The position numbers were made by a program, and so were the translations under genes. From Desulfitibacter sp. BRH_c19 (GTDB taxonomy: Bacteria > Bacillota > DSM-16504 > Desulfitibacterales > Desulfitibacteraceae): 64,000 bases of DNA. Location of the stretch: the NCBI GenBank assembly GCA_001515945.1, contig LOER01000032.1, forward strand, positions 182,665-246,664, read 5' to 3'. Numbering within the stretch: the stretch's first letter is position 1; every line of letters starts with the position of its first letter. Under the pieces are notes generated by a model. The model saw nothing but the letters and a program-made list of their open reading frames with translations, made no database searches and was not told where the DNA came from. Below, piece after piece: positions 52,880-63,822 of the stretch.

Positions 52880-53308
52880 TTAAACTAACTTCTTTTGATG
52901 CACAAATTCTTCTTTTCGATTATGTAGTTTTTGTAATGTACTTAATCCTAGACTTAATTCAATTGCCTTGTCCATTTGCTCTCTATCCTCTTCATTTAAT
53001 CTACCTAGATAGCTATCATTTGTAAACCAACTTTTATCGACTGTTCTAATTTGCGAAAATACTGCTATATGGTCTTTCATAAGTCCAGTGACATAATTAG
53101 CTTTAATTGTAATAGAAAAAAGTAACTTTTTTGTTAGGTTTTCTGGTATTAAGGGTACTACTATTGCTGTTGAACAAAATCTGTTTCCAATATCATTTTG
53201 GATAACCAGTACTGGCCTGGTAATTGTTCCACCCCTTGAATCACACCCAAGGTTTATTATGTATATATCTCCTCTTCTAATAGAAACTTTTGTTGAATCT
53301 GGTTTCAT
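52880..53308 (-). CDS. MazF/PemK-type toxin homologue
   Basis: 142 aa. SIRRGDIYIINLGCDSRGG, TRPVLVIQNDIGNRFCSTAIVVPLI and QIRTVDKSWFTND match the MazF fold, with the active-site-region Arg and Thr in place. MazF toxins cut RNA. The C-terminus is about 25 residues longer than the 116-residue B. subtilis EndoA. The frame extends to 53356, but GGGGGA stands 7 nt before the ATG at 53308. The upstream 53313-53522 frame is its likely partner. Confidence 0.85.
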   Translation of the reverse strand: MKPDSTKVSIRRGDIYIINLGCDSRGGTITRPVLVIQNDIGNRFCSTAIVVPLIPENLTKKLLFSITIKANYVTGLMKDHIAVFSQIRTVDKSWFTNDSYLGRLNEEDREQMDKAIELSLGLSTLQKLHNRKEEFVHQKKLV

Positions 53309-53312
53309 ATGA

Positions 53313-53522
53313 TTATCCCCCTGTTCCTTGTTCTTCAAGAAGAAGAAGGGCATCATTTTCTTTTAAACACCAAAGACCATCGTATGTGATTAGGTGCATT
53401 TTTTTTAAAGAAATATAATCACATTTTAGTTTTTTGGAAATGTCAGGATTTGAGAAAAGATTTAGTAATCTCAACATGGCAACCCCTTCTTGGACAGATG
53501 TTTTAATTAGTAAATTATCCAT
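53313..53522 (-). CDS. Small protein upstream of the MazF-type toxin
   Basis: 69 aa in the open frame, or 54 aa if the ATG at 53477 (after AAGGGG) is used. Leu-rich and basic, containing LRLLNLFSNPDISKKLKCDYI then WCLKENDALLLLEEQ. I do not recognise it. It ends 4 nt before the toxin start and its last codons contain the toxin SD. It occupies the antitoxin position, but it lacks the ribbon-helix-helix sequence of EndoAI/MazE. GGAGG precedes the upstream ATG at 53522. Confidence 0.6.
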   Translation of the reverse strand: MDNLLIKTSVQEGVAMLRLLNLFSNPDISKKLKCDYISLKKMHLITYDGLWCLKENDALLLLEEQGTGG

Positions 53523-53572
53523 AAAGTGATTATTTCCTCCATAATTTAATGTCGGTTTACCTATAAGAATGT

Positions 53573-53600
53573 AAAAACAGTGGATAATTCCACTGTTTTT
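53573..53600. terminator. Terminator of yajC
   Basis: AAAAACAGTGGA and TCCACTGTTTTT form a 12-bp perfect stem with a 4-nt loop, 9 nt after the yajC stop. The stem is near-symmetric, so it may also act on the other strand. Confidence 0.85.
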
Positions 53601-53608
53601 GTTTTGAA

Positions 53609-53872
53609 CTATTCTTTTCCTTTAACATATCCAACTGCTGACTTGTCGAAATCCACTTCAAGTTTATCAGCTATTCTTAAAGTAAACTGATCATCACGCA
53701 TTTTGGTGATCCTCCCGTGCATTCCACCGATGGTTACAATTGCGTCATCAACCTTGAGTTCCTCTAACATTAATTTTCTCTTCTTCTGCTGCTTTTGTTG
53801 AGGACGAATCATAAGAAAATAAAGAATTGCAAAAAATATTGCAATGTAAATAAAAGCACCTGCACCTTCCAT
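53609..53872 (-). CDS. yajC: Preprotein translocase accessory subunit YajC
   Basis: 87 aa. One membrane helix (IYIAIFFAILYFLMIRPQQKQ) is followed by VDDAIVTIGGMHGRI and FTLRIADKLEVDFDKSAV. This is the standard YajC fold. It follows tgt as usual in bacteria, but secDF are separated from it by the toxin and HD genes. Confidence 0.95.
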   Translation of the reverse strand: MEGAGAFIYIAIFFAILYFLMIRPQQKQQKKRKLMLEELKVDDAIVTIGGMHGRITKMRDDQFTLRIADKLEVDFDKSAVGYVKGKE

Positions 53873-54006
53873 CCTGTTTCACCTGCCTTTCAAAGCTTCT
53901 AAAAAAGTCTTATCTTAACTTCGACATAAATGCCAATTTACCTTTTATAGATGGTAATTATTCCTTATTATTTTTCTCAAAATTTTGTGATAATAAACCA
54001 ATATTC

Positions 54007-56173
<2,167 letters not shown>

Positions 56174-56174
56174 G

Positions 56175-57626
56175 TTAGTTGCCCCTTGTATAGTAGTTTA
56201 ATATTTTAAGCTTACCATCATAGTTTCCTTGATTATAATAGTGTTCAATAATATCTTTGTAATTATACCCATTTGCAGCCATACCTCTAGCTCCCCATTG
56301 ACTCATTCCTACACCGTGACCATTTCCATAGCCATCAAATGTAATTTCTGAAAATGTTTTTGGAATTTGCTTAGTAGCTATATTGTTCTTAACAGTAAAC
56401 TGATTGCTGTTGCCATTTACTTCGGTGATTAATCCATCTCTACCGATTACCTTTAAACCATGCGCAGAATTCATTTGTACAGTAGCGTTGCTACCATTTT
56501 TTATGTAAACAGCTGAATCTATCTTAATATCAAATTTAGTGCTTTTTAATTCAAATATATTTCTTATCTGATCCTTGATAACTTTTCCTACGCCATTACT
56601 TCCATATACTTCTAGTTCTGTTACTCTGTCACATAATGGGGTTCCCTGGGTTGTATAGTCTAGTTTAATCGTAGATAAATTCACTAAATTCCCTATGCTC
56701 ATACTACCTGAATTCTGGTTAAACCTATCAATCATTTGCTGAGCCTCTGGCACAGATACTGTTTTTTCCCATTTATATGTATTAGCAGGCCACCCTCCAG
56801 ATTGATGTGGATAGTCAAAAGCGTATGAATCATAAGGAGATGGAGTAGCCTTTAAATATGGAAGAGAATTATGCCATACATTTTCTGAACTAGCTGTATA
56901 GCCACCTGCATTTGCATGATAAAATGCTTGTACTAAAGTATTCTCGTAATAGATTACTTCTCCAACTGTGCCATCTACTGCTTGAACTGCATTACTTCCT
57001 CCTCCTATCTCAGCACTATACCCTTTATAAACCTGAGAAGAAGTATTATTTGTAACATCAAACTTTTTTCCTGAGTTTAAACACGATAAAGCATAAGACC
57101 TTGATACAACAGCCTGTGCTTTCAATGCTTCTATTTCTGCACTAGCGCCCATTTCAGGACCAACAATACCATATAAATATCTTTCTAGTGCTAATTTGTT
57201 AATAACGCTAATACCTTCATTTTCATTGTGAAATTGAAAAGCATCACGATACAAGGTATTAGAAAAGCTTACAACATTTAATGAGTTTTCATCCTCGGGG
57301 ATTAAGACTAATGGACCCTTATAAGTAATACTTAAAGGATTATTTTCAACTTCCACGTCGAGAACCGGGCCCTTTTTTACTATTGTTAATAAGGAACCTG
57401 GTCTAGCTTGGAAAATTATAAAACCGGTAGACTCATCAACTAGGTTATAAGAACCTTTTTCTACCCTTATCTTGGCCATGGTTATCCCAGATGTTAAACC
57501 TACCCTGATACTGACATTGCCATTAGCTAGTGAGTTATACCCTTTAACTGGAGTGATTTGATAATTGAAAAAAAGACTTATTATTAAAACAAAAGCTATT
57601 GTTATTTTAATGGTTTTCTCTTTCAT
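56175..57626 (-). CDS. SpoIID/LytB domain protein
   Basis: About 483 aa. An N-terminal signal or anchor ([16 protein letters not shown]), then the SpoIID domain: [30 protein letters not shown] with the catalytic Glu, the segment [20 protein letters not shown], and the C-terminal [19 protein letters not shown]. SpoIID-type enzymes cleave peptidoglycan glycan strands during engulfment, or modify cell wall in other settings. The frame extends to 57641; the ATG at 57626 after GGGTGG is the start. It is placed between DUF2905 and queA. Confidence 0.9.
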   Translation of the reverse strand: MKEKTIKITIAFVLIISLFFNYQITPVKGYNSLANGNVSIRVGLTSGITMAKIRVEKGSYNLVDESTGFIIFQARPGSLLTIVKKGPVLDVEVENNPLSITYKGPLVLIPEDENSLNVVSFSNTLYRDAFQFHNENEGISVINKLALERYLYGIVGPEMGASAEIEALKAQAVVSRSYALSCLNSGKKFDVTNNTSSQVYKGYSAEIGGGSNAVQAVDGTVGEVIYYENTLVQAFYHANAGGYTASSENVWHNSLPYLKATPSPYDSYAFDYPHQSGGWPANTYKWEKTVSVPEAQQMIDRFNQNSGSMSIGNLVNLSTIKLDYTTQGTPLCDRVTELEVYGSNGVGKVIKDQIRNIFELKSTKFDIKIDSAVYIKNGSNATVQMNSAHGLKVIGRDGLITEVNGNSNQFTVKNNIATKQIPKTFSEITFDGYGNGHGVGMSQWGARGMAANGYNYKDIIEHYYNQGNYDGKLKILNYYTRGN

Positions 57627-57641
57627 AATTTTTCCACCCAC

Positions 57642-57866
57642 TTATCGTCTGAAGAATAGATTTATCACTATTGTTAGAATGATACTTAATAGAATTCCTG
57701 TTGCCAATGGAAAATAAAATGTGAAGTTCTCCCGTTTAATAAATATATCTCCAGGTAGGCGACCTATATATGGAACTTTTCCAGCGATCATTATTAATCC
57801 ACCAAGCAAAAAAATAACTACTCCTAGAATCAGTAGTATTCTACCAAAGGAATTGAATTCTTCCAT
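57642..57866 (-). CDS. DUF2905 membrane protein
   Basis: About 74 aa. GRILLILGVVIFLLGGLIMIAGKVPYIGRLPGDIFIKREN (quoted in part) with a second helix near the C-terminus matches DUF2905. Function is unknown. GGGAGGTGA precedes the ATG at 57866. In many Firmicutes it lies after ruvB. Confidence 0.93.
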   Translation of the reverse strand: MEEFNSFGRILLILGVVIFLLGGLIMIAGKVPYIGRLPGDIFIKRENFTFYFPLATGILLSIILTIVINLFFRR

Positions 57867-57871
57867 GAAGA

Positions 57872-58930
57872 TCACCTCCCTTCAATAATATTGTCTATAC
57901 TTAGTTGGCCTTCCTGTCTTTCTTGAAAATCTATACCAAAGTATTTATAGGCAAACTCAGTAGCAATTCTTCCCCTAGGGGTTCTATGTAAAAAGCCCAA
58001 TTGAAGTAAATAAGGTTCATATACATCCTCTACTGTTTCTGATTCTTCACTAGTCGCTGCAGCAAGTGTATCTAAACCCACAGGACCGCCTGAAAATTTT
58101 TTAATTATAGTCAACATAAGCTTCCTATCTGTATGATCAAGACCTAGTTTATCTACCTCTAATTTATCTGTGGACCAGACAGCAACTTCTTTGGTGATTA
58201 CTCCCTGTGCTTCCACCTGAGCGAAATCCCTTACTCTTTTTAATATTCTATTGGCTACCCTTGGAGTTCCTCTGGATCTTCTTGCAATTTCTTCTGCACC
58301 CTCATCAGTTATTTCTATTCCAAGGATTCTTGCCGCACGAGTAATAATAATACATAATTCTTTGGTATTATAAAACTCAAGTCTATTTATTACCCCAAAT
58401 CTGTCTCTTAAAGGTGAAGTGAGCAAACCTGCCCTCGTTGTAGCTCCTATAAGCGTAAATCTTGGAAGATCTATTCTTATAGAACGTGCACTAGGGCCTT
58501 TACCAATAACTATATCTAGACAAAAATCCTCCATTGCAGGGTATAGTACTTCCTCTACTGTCCTATTTAGTCGATGTATTTCATCAATAAATAAAACATC
58601 CCTAGGCTCTAAATTTGTAAGGATGGCAGCTAGATCACCTGGTCTTTCAATGGCAGGACCAGAGGTTACTCTAATTTGAACTCCCATTTCTGCTGCAATA
58701 ATATTTGCTAGGGTTGTTTTTCCCAATCCTGGAGGCCCATATAACAAGACATGATCTAATGATTCCTGCCTATTCTGGGCAGCTTTAATGAAAACCTGTA
58801 AATTAGATTTGATTTTTTCTTGTCCTATGTATTCTTTTAAACTAAGAGGTCTAAGACTTTCCATTTCGCCATCTTCAGTCATTTTTATGCCAGTAACTAA
58901 TCTATCTTCCATTTCCAAAGTCAATATCAC
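57872..58930 (-). CDS. ruvB: Holliday junction helicase RuvB
   Basis: 352 aa. [18 protein letters not shown], the Walker [19 protein letters not shown], Walker [10 protein letters not shown], sensor 1 [10 protein letters not shown] and the C-terminal RTPRGRIAT. It drives branch migration with RuvA. The GTG at 58930 overlaps the ruvA TGA. A TTG at 58918, 8 nt after AGGTGA, may be the true start. Confidence 0.97.
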   Translation of the reverse strand: MILTLEMEDRLVTGIKMTEDGEMESLRPLSLKEYIGQEKIKSNLQVFIKAAQNRQESLDHVLLYGPPGLGKTTLANIIAAEMGVQIRVTSGPAIERPGDLAAILTNLEPRDVLFIDEIHRLNRTVEEVLYPAMEDFCLDIVIGKGPSARSIRIDLPRFTLIGATTRAGLLTSPLRDRFGVINRLEFYNTKELCIIITRAARILGIEITDEGAEEIARRSRGTPRVANRILKRVRDFAQVEAQGVITKEVAVWSTDKLEVDKLGLDHTDRKLMLTIIKKFSGGPVGLDTLAAATSEESETVEDVYEPYLLQLGFLHRTPRGRIATEFAYKYFGIDFQERQEGQLSIDNIIEGR

Positions 58931-59547
58931 CTGCCAACTGGTGCCATTTTTTTAAGAACTTTATTTAATAATTCCTCTACTGTAAATATGCTTTTATTTT
59001 CTTGTGCTGTTCTGTAAACTATATCCTTTATTTCTCTAGGATTATAACCTAAGGATATCAAAGCATCTATTGTCTCTTCAATAGCTGTGCTTTCCTGTAA
59101 AATTGGTGTCGATTCCAAAGCAGATACTTTGCGTGCAACAATAGTTAGGTTTTTTGTCTTATCTTTTAAATCTAAGACTATTCTTTGAGCTGTCTTTTTA
59201 CCTATACCTGACACTCTTATAAATACATCTAATCTTTCTGTATTAATACCTGAAACAATCTCATCACATGTACATTGAGATAAAATAGCAAGTGCCGCCT
59301 TAGGACCAACCCCGTTAACTACCAGTAATAATTTAAATAAATCCAGCTCAGCTTTTTCTAAAAAACCGTACAATTGCATGATGTCTTCTCTAACATGCAA
59401 GTGAGTAAATACTTTGATACTACTGCCTATTTCAAGCTTATAGATAGCGGATGAAGGCATAAATAGCATATAGCCTACACCTTGAACATCAATAATAACG
59501 TGATCTGTACTAATAGTTTCTATTGTCCCTTTTAAGTGTCCTATCAT
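58927..59547 (-). CDS. ruvA: Holliday junction binding protein RuvA
   Basis: 206 aa. [20 protein letters not shown], the helix-hairpin-helix pairs [13 protein letters not shown] and [16 protein letters not shown], and the C-terminal [16 protein letters not shown] domain III that contacts RuvB. Its ATG overlaps the ruvC stop by 4 nt. Confidence 0.97.
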   Translation of the reverse strand: MIGHLKGTIETISTDHVIIDVQGVGYMLFMPSSAIYKLEIGSSIKVFTHLHVREDIMQLYGFLEKAELDLFKLLLVVNGVGPKAALAILSQCTCDEIVSGINTERLDVFIRVSGIGKKTAQRIVLDLKDKTKNLTIVARKVSALESTPILQESTAIEETIDALISLGYNPREIKDIVYRTAQENKSIFTVEELLNKVLKKMAPVGR

Positions 59548-60044
59548 AATTTTTCCCCTGTCAATACTGAGTTAAGTTTATAAGAGTGGGCATGACAAAT
59601 AGCAACCGCTAGGGCATCTGCTGCATCATCTGGTTTAGGAATAACATTTAAGCCCAATACTGCTGCAACCATTTTTTGAACCTGTTGTTTGTCAGCCCTA
59701 CCATAACCAGCTACTGCTTGTTTGACTTGTAAAGGAGTATACTCTCCTATAGGAAGATTCTTCTGTATGCCTGTTAAAAGAATTACCCCCCTTGCCTGTC
59801 CTACTGTTAGGGCTGTTCTAGTGTTCTTACTAAAATACAGTTGTTCAACTGCCATATGCTCTGGTTTATATTCACTAATGATTTCGTTAAGCCTGTTATT
59901 AATAATACCTAACCTAAATGGCATCGCCATAGATGCTTCTGTTAAAATTGTACCGTATATTATACTGCGATACCTATTTGCATTTACTTCTATAACCCCA
60001 AAGCCTGTTGTGGCTGTTCCAGGATCAACACCTAATATTAGCAT
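59544..60044 (-). CDS. ruvC: Crossover junction endonuclease RuvC
   Basis: 166 aa. MLILGVDPGTATTGFGVIE holds the first catalytic Asp. VEQLYFSKNTRTALTVGQARG and KPDDAADALAVAICH hold the others. It cuts Holliday junctions. AGGAGG is 7 nt before the ATG. Confidence 0.97.
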   Translation of the reverse strand: MLILGVDPGTATTGFGVIEVNANRYRSIIYGTILTEASMAMPFRLGIINNRLNEIISEYKPEHMAVEQLYFSKNTRTALTVGQARGVILLTGIQKNLPIGEYTPLQVKQAVAGYGRADKQQVQKMVAAVLGLNVIPKPDDAADALAVAICHAHSYKLNSVLTGEKL

Positions 60045-60124
60045 GGCTGTAACCTCCTAGAACATACTTTCGACATTCACCTGAGGTTTTCCTTTTTTGG
60101 GCTGGTATTATATGAATTTTTTGG

Positions 60125-60718
60125 TTAAAAAGCCATTCGAAATTCGTCTAAGGAATCTAGTGCTTGTAATAATTCCCTCTCATCCTTGAAGTAAGTTGCG
60201 CCAGATAAAATATTCTCTCTCCATTTATCAGGTAAGGCCCAAATTGGAATCTCTGTAATGAATAGCAAGTTTTCTTTATAGCTGGGTGGCCCTTGGTAAA
60301 CTGCAATAAAGTCATCCACAACCCTTAGATGACGCTTATCCCTATCAATAGAACATAACATATCTACTACCTGGGTTGCTATCCATTTTCCTTCTACAAA
60401 ATCTAATATCCATCCGTCCTCTGGCGGAAAATGTATTAATAGCTCTTCTATATCTAAATCATCCATATTATCTACGTTTAATTCTAGATTACTAGAATCC
60501 AGCTCCTCAAAGTGGCCACAGATGGTATGGAACTTTTTGATAGTTATCATATCACCTATTTTTTCTTCTGCACTAACCTCTACAGATTGCGCTTCCAAGG
60601 GTTTTAGTGCTTGGGGTAGATTTAATACATTTGTTGTTATTAGAAAAGCAGTCACAAAGCTTAGCAAGGAAACAAAAATAAAAAACAATAAAACGTATTT
60701 AAATTTGTTCCATAACAT
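60125..60718 (-). CDS. BofC C-terminal-domain-like membrane protein
   Basis: About 197 aa. One N-terminal membrane helix (YVLLFFIFVSLLSFVTAFL), then an extracellular part with LRVVDDFIAVYQGPP near residue 140, similar to the C-terminal domain of BofC, and a short acidic C-terminus. In B. subtilis bofC lies upstream of ruvA-ruvB and its product inhibits the SpoIVB protease that leads to SigK activation. The frame extends to 60748; AGGAGGG precedes the ATG at 60718. Assignment rests on context plus a short motif. Confidence 0.7.
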   Translation of the reverse strand: MLWNKFKYVLLFFIFVSLLSFVTAFLITTNVLNLPQALKPLEAQSVEVSAEEKIGDMITIKKFHTICGHFEELDSSNLELNVDNMDDLDIEELLIHFPPEDGWILDFVEGKWIATQVVDMLCSIDRDKRHLRVVDDFIAVYQGPPSYKENLLFITEIPIWALPDKWRENILSGATYFKDERELLQALDSLDEFRMAF

Positions 60719-60775
60719 AAATAGCCCTCCTGTTTGGTATAACATCAATTAATTGTATATTATTTCCAAAAAGAG
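60708..60775 (-). promoter_or_regulatory. Leader stem covering the SD of the BofC-like gene
   Basis: On the minus strand CAGCCCTC-TTT-TTTGG just after the yebC stop can pair with CCAAACA-GGAGGGCT, which contains the SD of the next gene. The loop is about 30 nt. This could hide the ribosome site, a possible translational control. No motif of a known class is seen. Confidence 0.4.
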
Positions 60776-60789
60776 GGCTGATTATTCAC

Positions 60790-61536
60790 TTAAAGTTGTT
60801 CCATAATCTCATCAGGTATATCATAGTTTGCATATACTTCTTGTACATCATCATGATCTTCTAATAAATCAATAATTTTCATGACCTGTGCGGCAGTTTT
60901 CAGATCATTTATGGTAATCCTGTTTTGCGGTAACATTGTTACTTCAGCTACGTTAAATTTAATGCCTTCTTCCTCTAACTTTTCCTTAACAGATACATAG
61001 TTTTCTGGTTCTGTAACGACTTCCACAACTTTATCTTCAATTGTAAAATCTTCTGCTCCAGCCTCAATTAGTTGTAGCATTAACTCTTCTTCATCCATTG
61101 AATCCATATCAAAGGTTATTAAACCTTTATTCTCAAAAATCCAACCTACACATCCTGTCTCACCTAAATTACCACCATTTTTTGACAAGATATATCTAAT
61201 CTCGCTAGCAGTACGGTTCCTGTTATCTGTTAGGATTTTCATTAATATAGCTATTCCTTCTGGTCCATATCCTTCATAACGTGTTTCTTCGTAGTTAACT
61301 CCTTCGGCATTACCTGATCCCTTTTGTATTGCCCTTTGAATATTATCATTAGGCATATTAGCCTCTTTCGCTTTTTGAATTACAACCTTTAAGGTTGAGT
61401 TACCCTCCGGATCAGGGCCACCGTGTTTAGCAGCAACCATTAATTCACGGCCTATTTTTGTAAATATCTTTCCTTTTTGAGCATCTAACTTTCCTTTACG
61501 GTGTTTGATGTTTGCCCATTTAGAGTGTCCTGACAT
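60790..61536 (-). CDS. yebC: YebC/PmpR family DNA-binding regulator
   Basis: 248 aa. [30 protein letters not shown], and [44 protein letters not shown] in part, match PF01709. Related proteins regulate transcription or relieve ribosome stalling at polyproline. GGGGG precedes the ATG. Confidence 0.96.
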   Translation of the reverse strand: MSGHSKWANIKHRKGKLDAQKGKIFTKIGRELMVAAKHGGPDPEGNSTLKVVIQKAKEANMPNDNIQRAIQKGSGNAEGVNYEETRYEGYGPEGIAILMKILTDNRNRTASEIRYILSKNGGNLGETGCVGWIFENKGLITFDMDSMDEEELMLQLIEAGAEDFTIEDKVVEVVTEPENYVSVKEKLEEEGIKFNVAEVTMLPQNRITINDLKTAAQVMKIIDLLEDHDDVQEVYANYDIPDEIMEQL

Positions 61537-61802
61537 AGAATTTTTACCCCCTATCCAATACCTAATTACATTTATCCGATGACTATCACCGACAGTTTCT
61601 AACCTTCATGCAAGTTCTGCTTAATGAGAAAAGCGAATTTAGCAAGTAACTGTACATCTGCAAAAGCAGATGATCATTAAGTTAGCTCCACTTGAAGTCA
61701 AGAATTTTATTTATAGAATAAGTTAACTAGGTAATTTTAACACATAAATTGTGTTCTTGGAACCCTTAGTTTCTCCAGTTAATTACACTAAGTAAATGGA
61801 CA
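61537..61802 (-). other. Unassigned leader between nadE and yebC
   Basis: 266 nt without a gene. On the minus strand it holds a promoter-like TTGACT with a TAATGA 16 nt downstream (about 61682-61712), then a hairpin CATCTGC-TTTT-GCAGATG at about 61649-61670, and a second stem CGGTGA/TCATCG. There is no U-tract and no open frame. The TTGACT is followed by an imperfect CT-CAAGTG-AG dyad. I recognise no riboswitch class. Confidence 0.4.
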
Positions 61803-62531
61803 CTAAAAGGTAACGGGAAATTCTTTTTCAGGTATTGGCGGCATTTCTCTTTTGTGTTTACTTTTTGCAATTAATTTATCTGCTATATCTACTACTCTTT
61901 CTGAAGTATCCTGTTTACACAGATATTTATCAAGTTCCCGATAAGATATACCCATTTCCTCTTCATCAGTTTGGTGTTCCCATAACCCTGCTGAAGGAGC
62001 TCTCTGAATAATAGCTTCGGGAATATTAAGATGTTTAGCCAGTTGATATACTTGACACTTGTACAAACCTCCAATGGGTTCCATATCTACCCCGCCATCC
62101 CCATATTTAGTGTAGTATCCTGTTAGAATTTCACTTCTATTACCTGTTCCAATTACTAGATAGTTCTTAAGTGAAGCATAATAATAGAGAGTAGTCATAC
62201 GTAAGCGAGGTTTAATATTGGCTATAGCAATATTATTTTCGTTCTTTGTCATAAGGCTAACCAGCATGGTGTCAAAGACTGGAGACAAATCTGTTTCCAC
62301 AAATTCCAGATCTAATGCATTTGTAAGAAGATGCCCATACTCAATATCCTTGGGATTACTGTGGCATGGCATTATAACGCCAAGGGTGCCATCAGGATAT
62401 GCTCTTTTCATTAGGGCTGCAACTACTGCAGAATCAATTCCTCCACTAATACCAAGAACGCCTCCTTTTGCTCCTGCATTAGATATTTTATCTTTTAGCC
62501 AGTTAACCAAATACAAGGTAAGATCTTCCAT
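61803..62531 (-). CDS. nadE: NAD+ synthetase (ammonia-dependent)
   Basis: 242 aa. ATP pyrophosphatase motif GVLGISGGIDSAVVAALM, GTGNRSEILTGYYTKYGDGGVDMEPIG (in part) and the C-terminal SAGLWEHQTDEEEMGISYRELD (in part). No glutaminase domain, so ammonia is the nitrogen source. It makes NAD+ from nicotinate adenine dinucleotide. AAGGGAG precedes the ATG. It lies downstream of the CooT-like gene. Confidence 0.96.
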   Translation of the reverse strand: MEDLTLYLVNWLKDKISNAGAKGGVLGISGGIDSAVVAALMKRAYPDGTLGVIMPCHSNPKDIEYGHLLTNALDLEFVETDLSPVFDTMLVSLMTKNENNIAIANIKPRLRMTTLYYYASLKNYLVIGTGNRSEILTGYYTKYGDGGVDMEPIGGLYKCQVYQLAKHLNIPEAIIQRAPSAGLWEHQTDEEEMGISYRELDKYLCKQDTSERVVDIADKLIAKSKHKREMPPIPEKEFPVTF

Positions 62532-62555
62532 TCTTAACTCCCTTTCATGCTAAAA

Positions 62556-62744
62556 TTAGATCTCTTTAAGAAGTATTTTGTGGTCTACTAAAGCCATTTC
62601 TTTTATGGTGGCTTTTATTATTCGACGTTTCCCAAAGATATCTTCTAATATTAATTCATTACCTTGGGGTATTATCTTATCGACATTTTCAAAAAACAAT
62701 TCTTCTTTATCACCTTTCAATACAAAAGCATTTGCTTCACACAT
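62556..62744 (-). CDS. CooT-like small nickel-binding protein
   Basis: 62 aa. MCEANAFVLKGDKEELFFENVD, then IIPQGNELILEDIFGKRRIIKATIKEMALVDHKI, in part, match the CooT family, in which Cys2 is the nickel ligand (characterised in CO dehydrogenase maturation). The ATG overlaps the stop of the DUF3842 gene by 8 nt, so they are coupled. Nickel binding in this protein is inferred from the family. Confidence 0.88.
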   Translation of the reverse strand: MCEANAFVLKGDKEELFFENVDKIIPQGNELILEDIFGKRRIIKATIKEMALVDHKILLKEI

Positions 62745-63162
62745 TTTTATCAGCCTCCAATAAGTTTTTTAATTTTAGTACTACATATTCTATAAGGTGT
62801 GGCAAAGGTTCATTAATTACCCCTATAATATCAATATTAGATTTATTCATGGGGAGTAGTATTTTTTTTGCTTTTGCCTCACCTATAGCTTTCGCCATTT
62901 TTGGTGTTAGTTCTCCAAGCATGGAATTGGCAACCAATATGGCAATAGTACCTAAAATAATATCTACATCTTTAACAGTTTGTATGATAGCATTCTCCCC
63001 GGTTGCCCCTTCATTTGCTCCTGCCTTAATCATTGCACTAGTAGCAATACAGTTTGTTCCTAATCCAATTATTTCAACACTCTTAGGTAATTCATGGCGT
63101 ATTTTATCCGTTAAATGCTTTCCAATTCCACCACCTTGACCATCAATTATAGCGATTTTCAT
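62737..63162 (-). CDS. DUF3842 protein
   Basis: 141 aa. MKIAIIDGQGGGIGKHLTDKI with a Rossmann-like GGGIG loop, then EIIGLGTNCIATSAMIKAGANEGATGENAI, in part, and IGVINEPLPHLIEYVV. This matches DUF3842; its function is unknown. It commonly precedes CooT-like genes in clostridia. GGGAAGG stands before the ATG. Confidence 0.9.
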   Translation of the reverse strand: MKIAIIDGQGGGIGKHLTDKIRHELPKSVEIIGLGTNCIATSAMIKAGANEGATGENAIIQTVKDVDIILGTIAILVANSMLGELTPKMAKAIGEAKAKKILLPMNKSNIDIIGVINEPLPHLIEYVVLKLKNLLEADKNV

Positions 63163-63460
63163 TTATAACATACCTTCCCATATGATTTAATTTTTCAGTA
63201 AACTGTTTCATCTTCGTGGCTTTTAAACTAAAAAAGCCATGAAAAATCAAGACCCAGTTTCAGGCGCAAGACTTCCATAGCCTTATTATACCCTTTGTAT
63301 TACATAATTGATTGGAAAAATTATATAAATACTAGTGTAAAAACATATTTTTAGTATTCTTAATAGGCCTTCATGACCTTGGTTAAATAATATTTCTCTA
63401 TTTTTCTTTGTAATCCTTCTTTAATAAAGAAATTATATGACTTTATGTTAAGTATATTAA
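63163..63460 (-). other. Leader upstream of DUF3842 (no gene recognised)
   Basis: About 300 nt. On the minus strand it holds a TATAAT-type -10 in GGGTATAATAAGG at about 63276-63289, a duplicated GTCTTG around GCGCCTGAAACTGG, and a hairpin GGCTTTT/AAAAGCC at about 63217-63240. A roughly 40-codon open stretch (stop at 63360) has no start codon. The rest is AT-rich without structure that I can name. Confidence 0.4.
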
Positions 63461-63462
63461 AG

Positions 63463-63502
63463 CAAAAACAAACTCCTTAAGTTAAATAACCTAAGGGGTT
63501 TA
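63463..63502 (-). terminator. rRNA operon terminator
   Basis: On the minus strand AAACCCCTTAGG and CTTAAGGAGTTT form an 11-pair stem with one C-A mismatch and one G-U, an 8-nt loop, then GTTTTTGC. It lies about 10 nt after the 5S end. Confidence 0.85.
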
Positions 63503-63511
63503 AAAAATTAA

Positions 63512-63622
63512 TTCGGCAACGACCTACTCTCCCAGGAAAACCTAGTACCATCGGCGCTGGAGGACTTTACTTCCGTGTTCGGTATGGGAACGGGTGTTAC
63601 CCCTCCGCCATCGCCACCGAAA
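63512..63622 (-). rRNA. rrf: 5S ribosomal RNA
   Basis: About 111 nt. On the minus strand it begins TTTCGGTGGCGATGGCGGA and continues through GAACACGGAAGTAAAG (loop B/C region) to GGGAGAGTAGGTCGTTGCCG. The ends pair as expected (GGTGGCGA with TCGTTGCC). Boundaries are good to a few bases. Confidence 0.95.
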
Positions 63623-63822
63623 ATCTATAGAGTTTTTTAGCAGTTTTAAAAATTCCTTAGAATTTTAAAACTTGCGTTATTCTCTGAAAACTACACAGCG
63701 TATTCTACCTGCAATACTAGATGTCTGATGTCAGATGTCTGAAGTCCGATTGTTGTTACAATTGGTTTACCAATTGCTTCTAAATCTAACCTCTGATTTC
63801 TGACCTCCGACTTCTGTTTTTT
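63623..63822 (-). other. 23S-5S spacer with hairpins and TCTGA/TCAGA repeats
   Basis: 200 nt without a tRNA. It holds a perfect 8-bp hairpin CAATTGGT/ACCAATTG at 63759-63776. It also has tandem copies of GATGTCTGA-like units at 63719-63750 and a related CTCTGATTTCTGACCTCCGA unit at about 63791-63816, including the palindrome TCTGATGTCAGA. No processing site was recognised. Confidence 0.6.

Noticed and set aside
63360..63480. Open stretch of about 40 codons on the minus strand, possible gene remnant
   Set aside because: It has no start codon or SD and matches nothing I know; AT-rich sequence of this length opens by chance.
63623..63822. tRNA in the 23S-5S spacer
   Set aside because: No cloverleaf or TTCGA loop is seen; only hairpins and short repeats.
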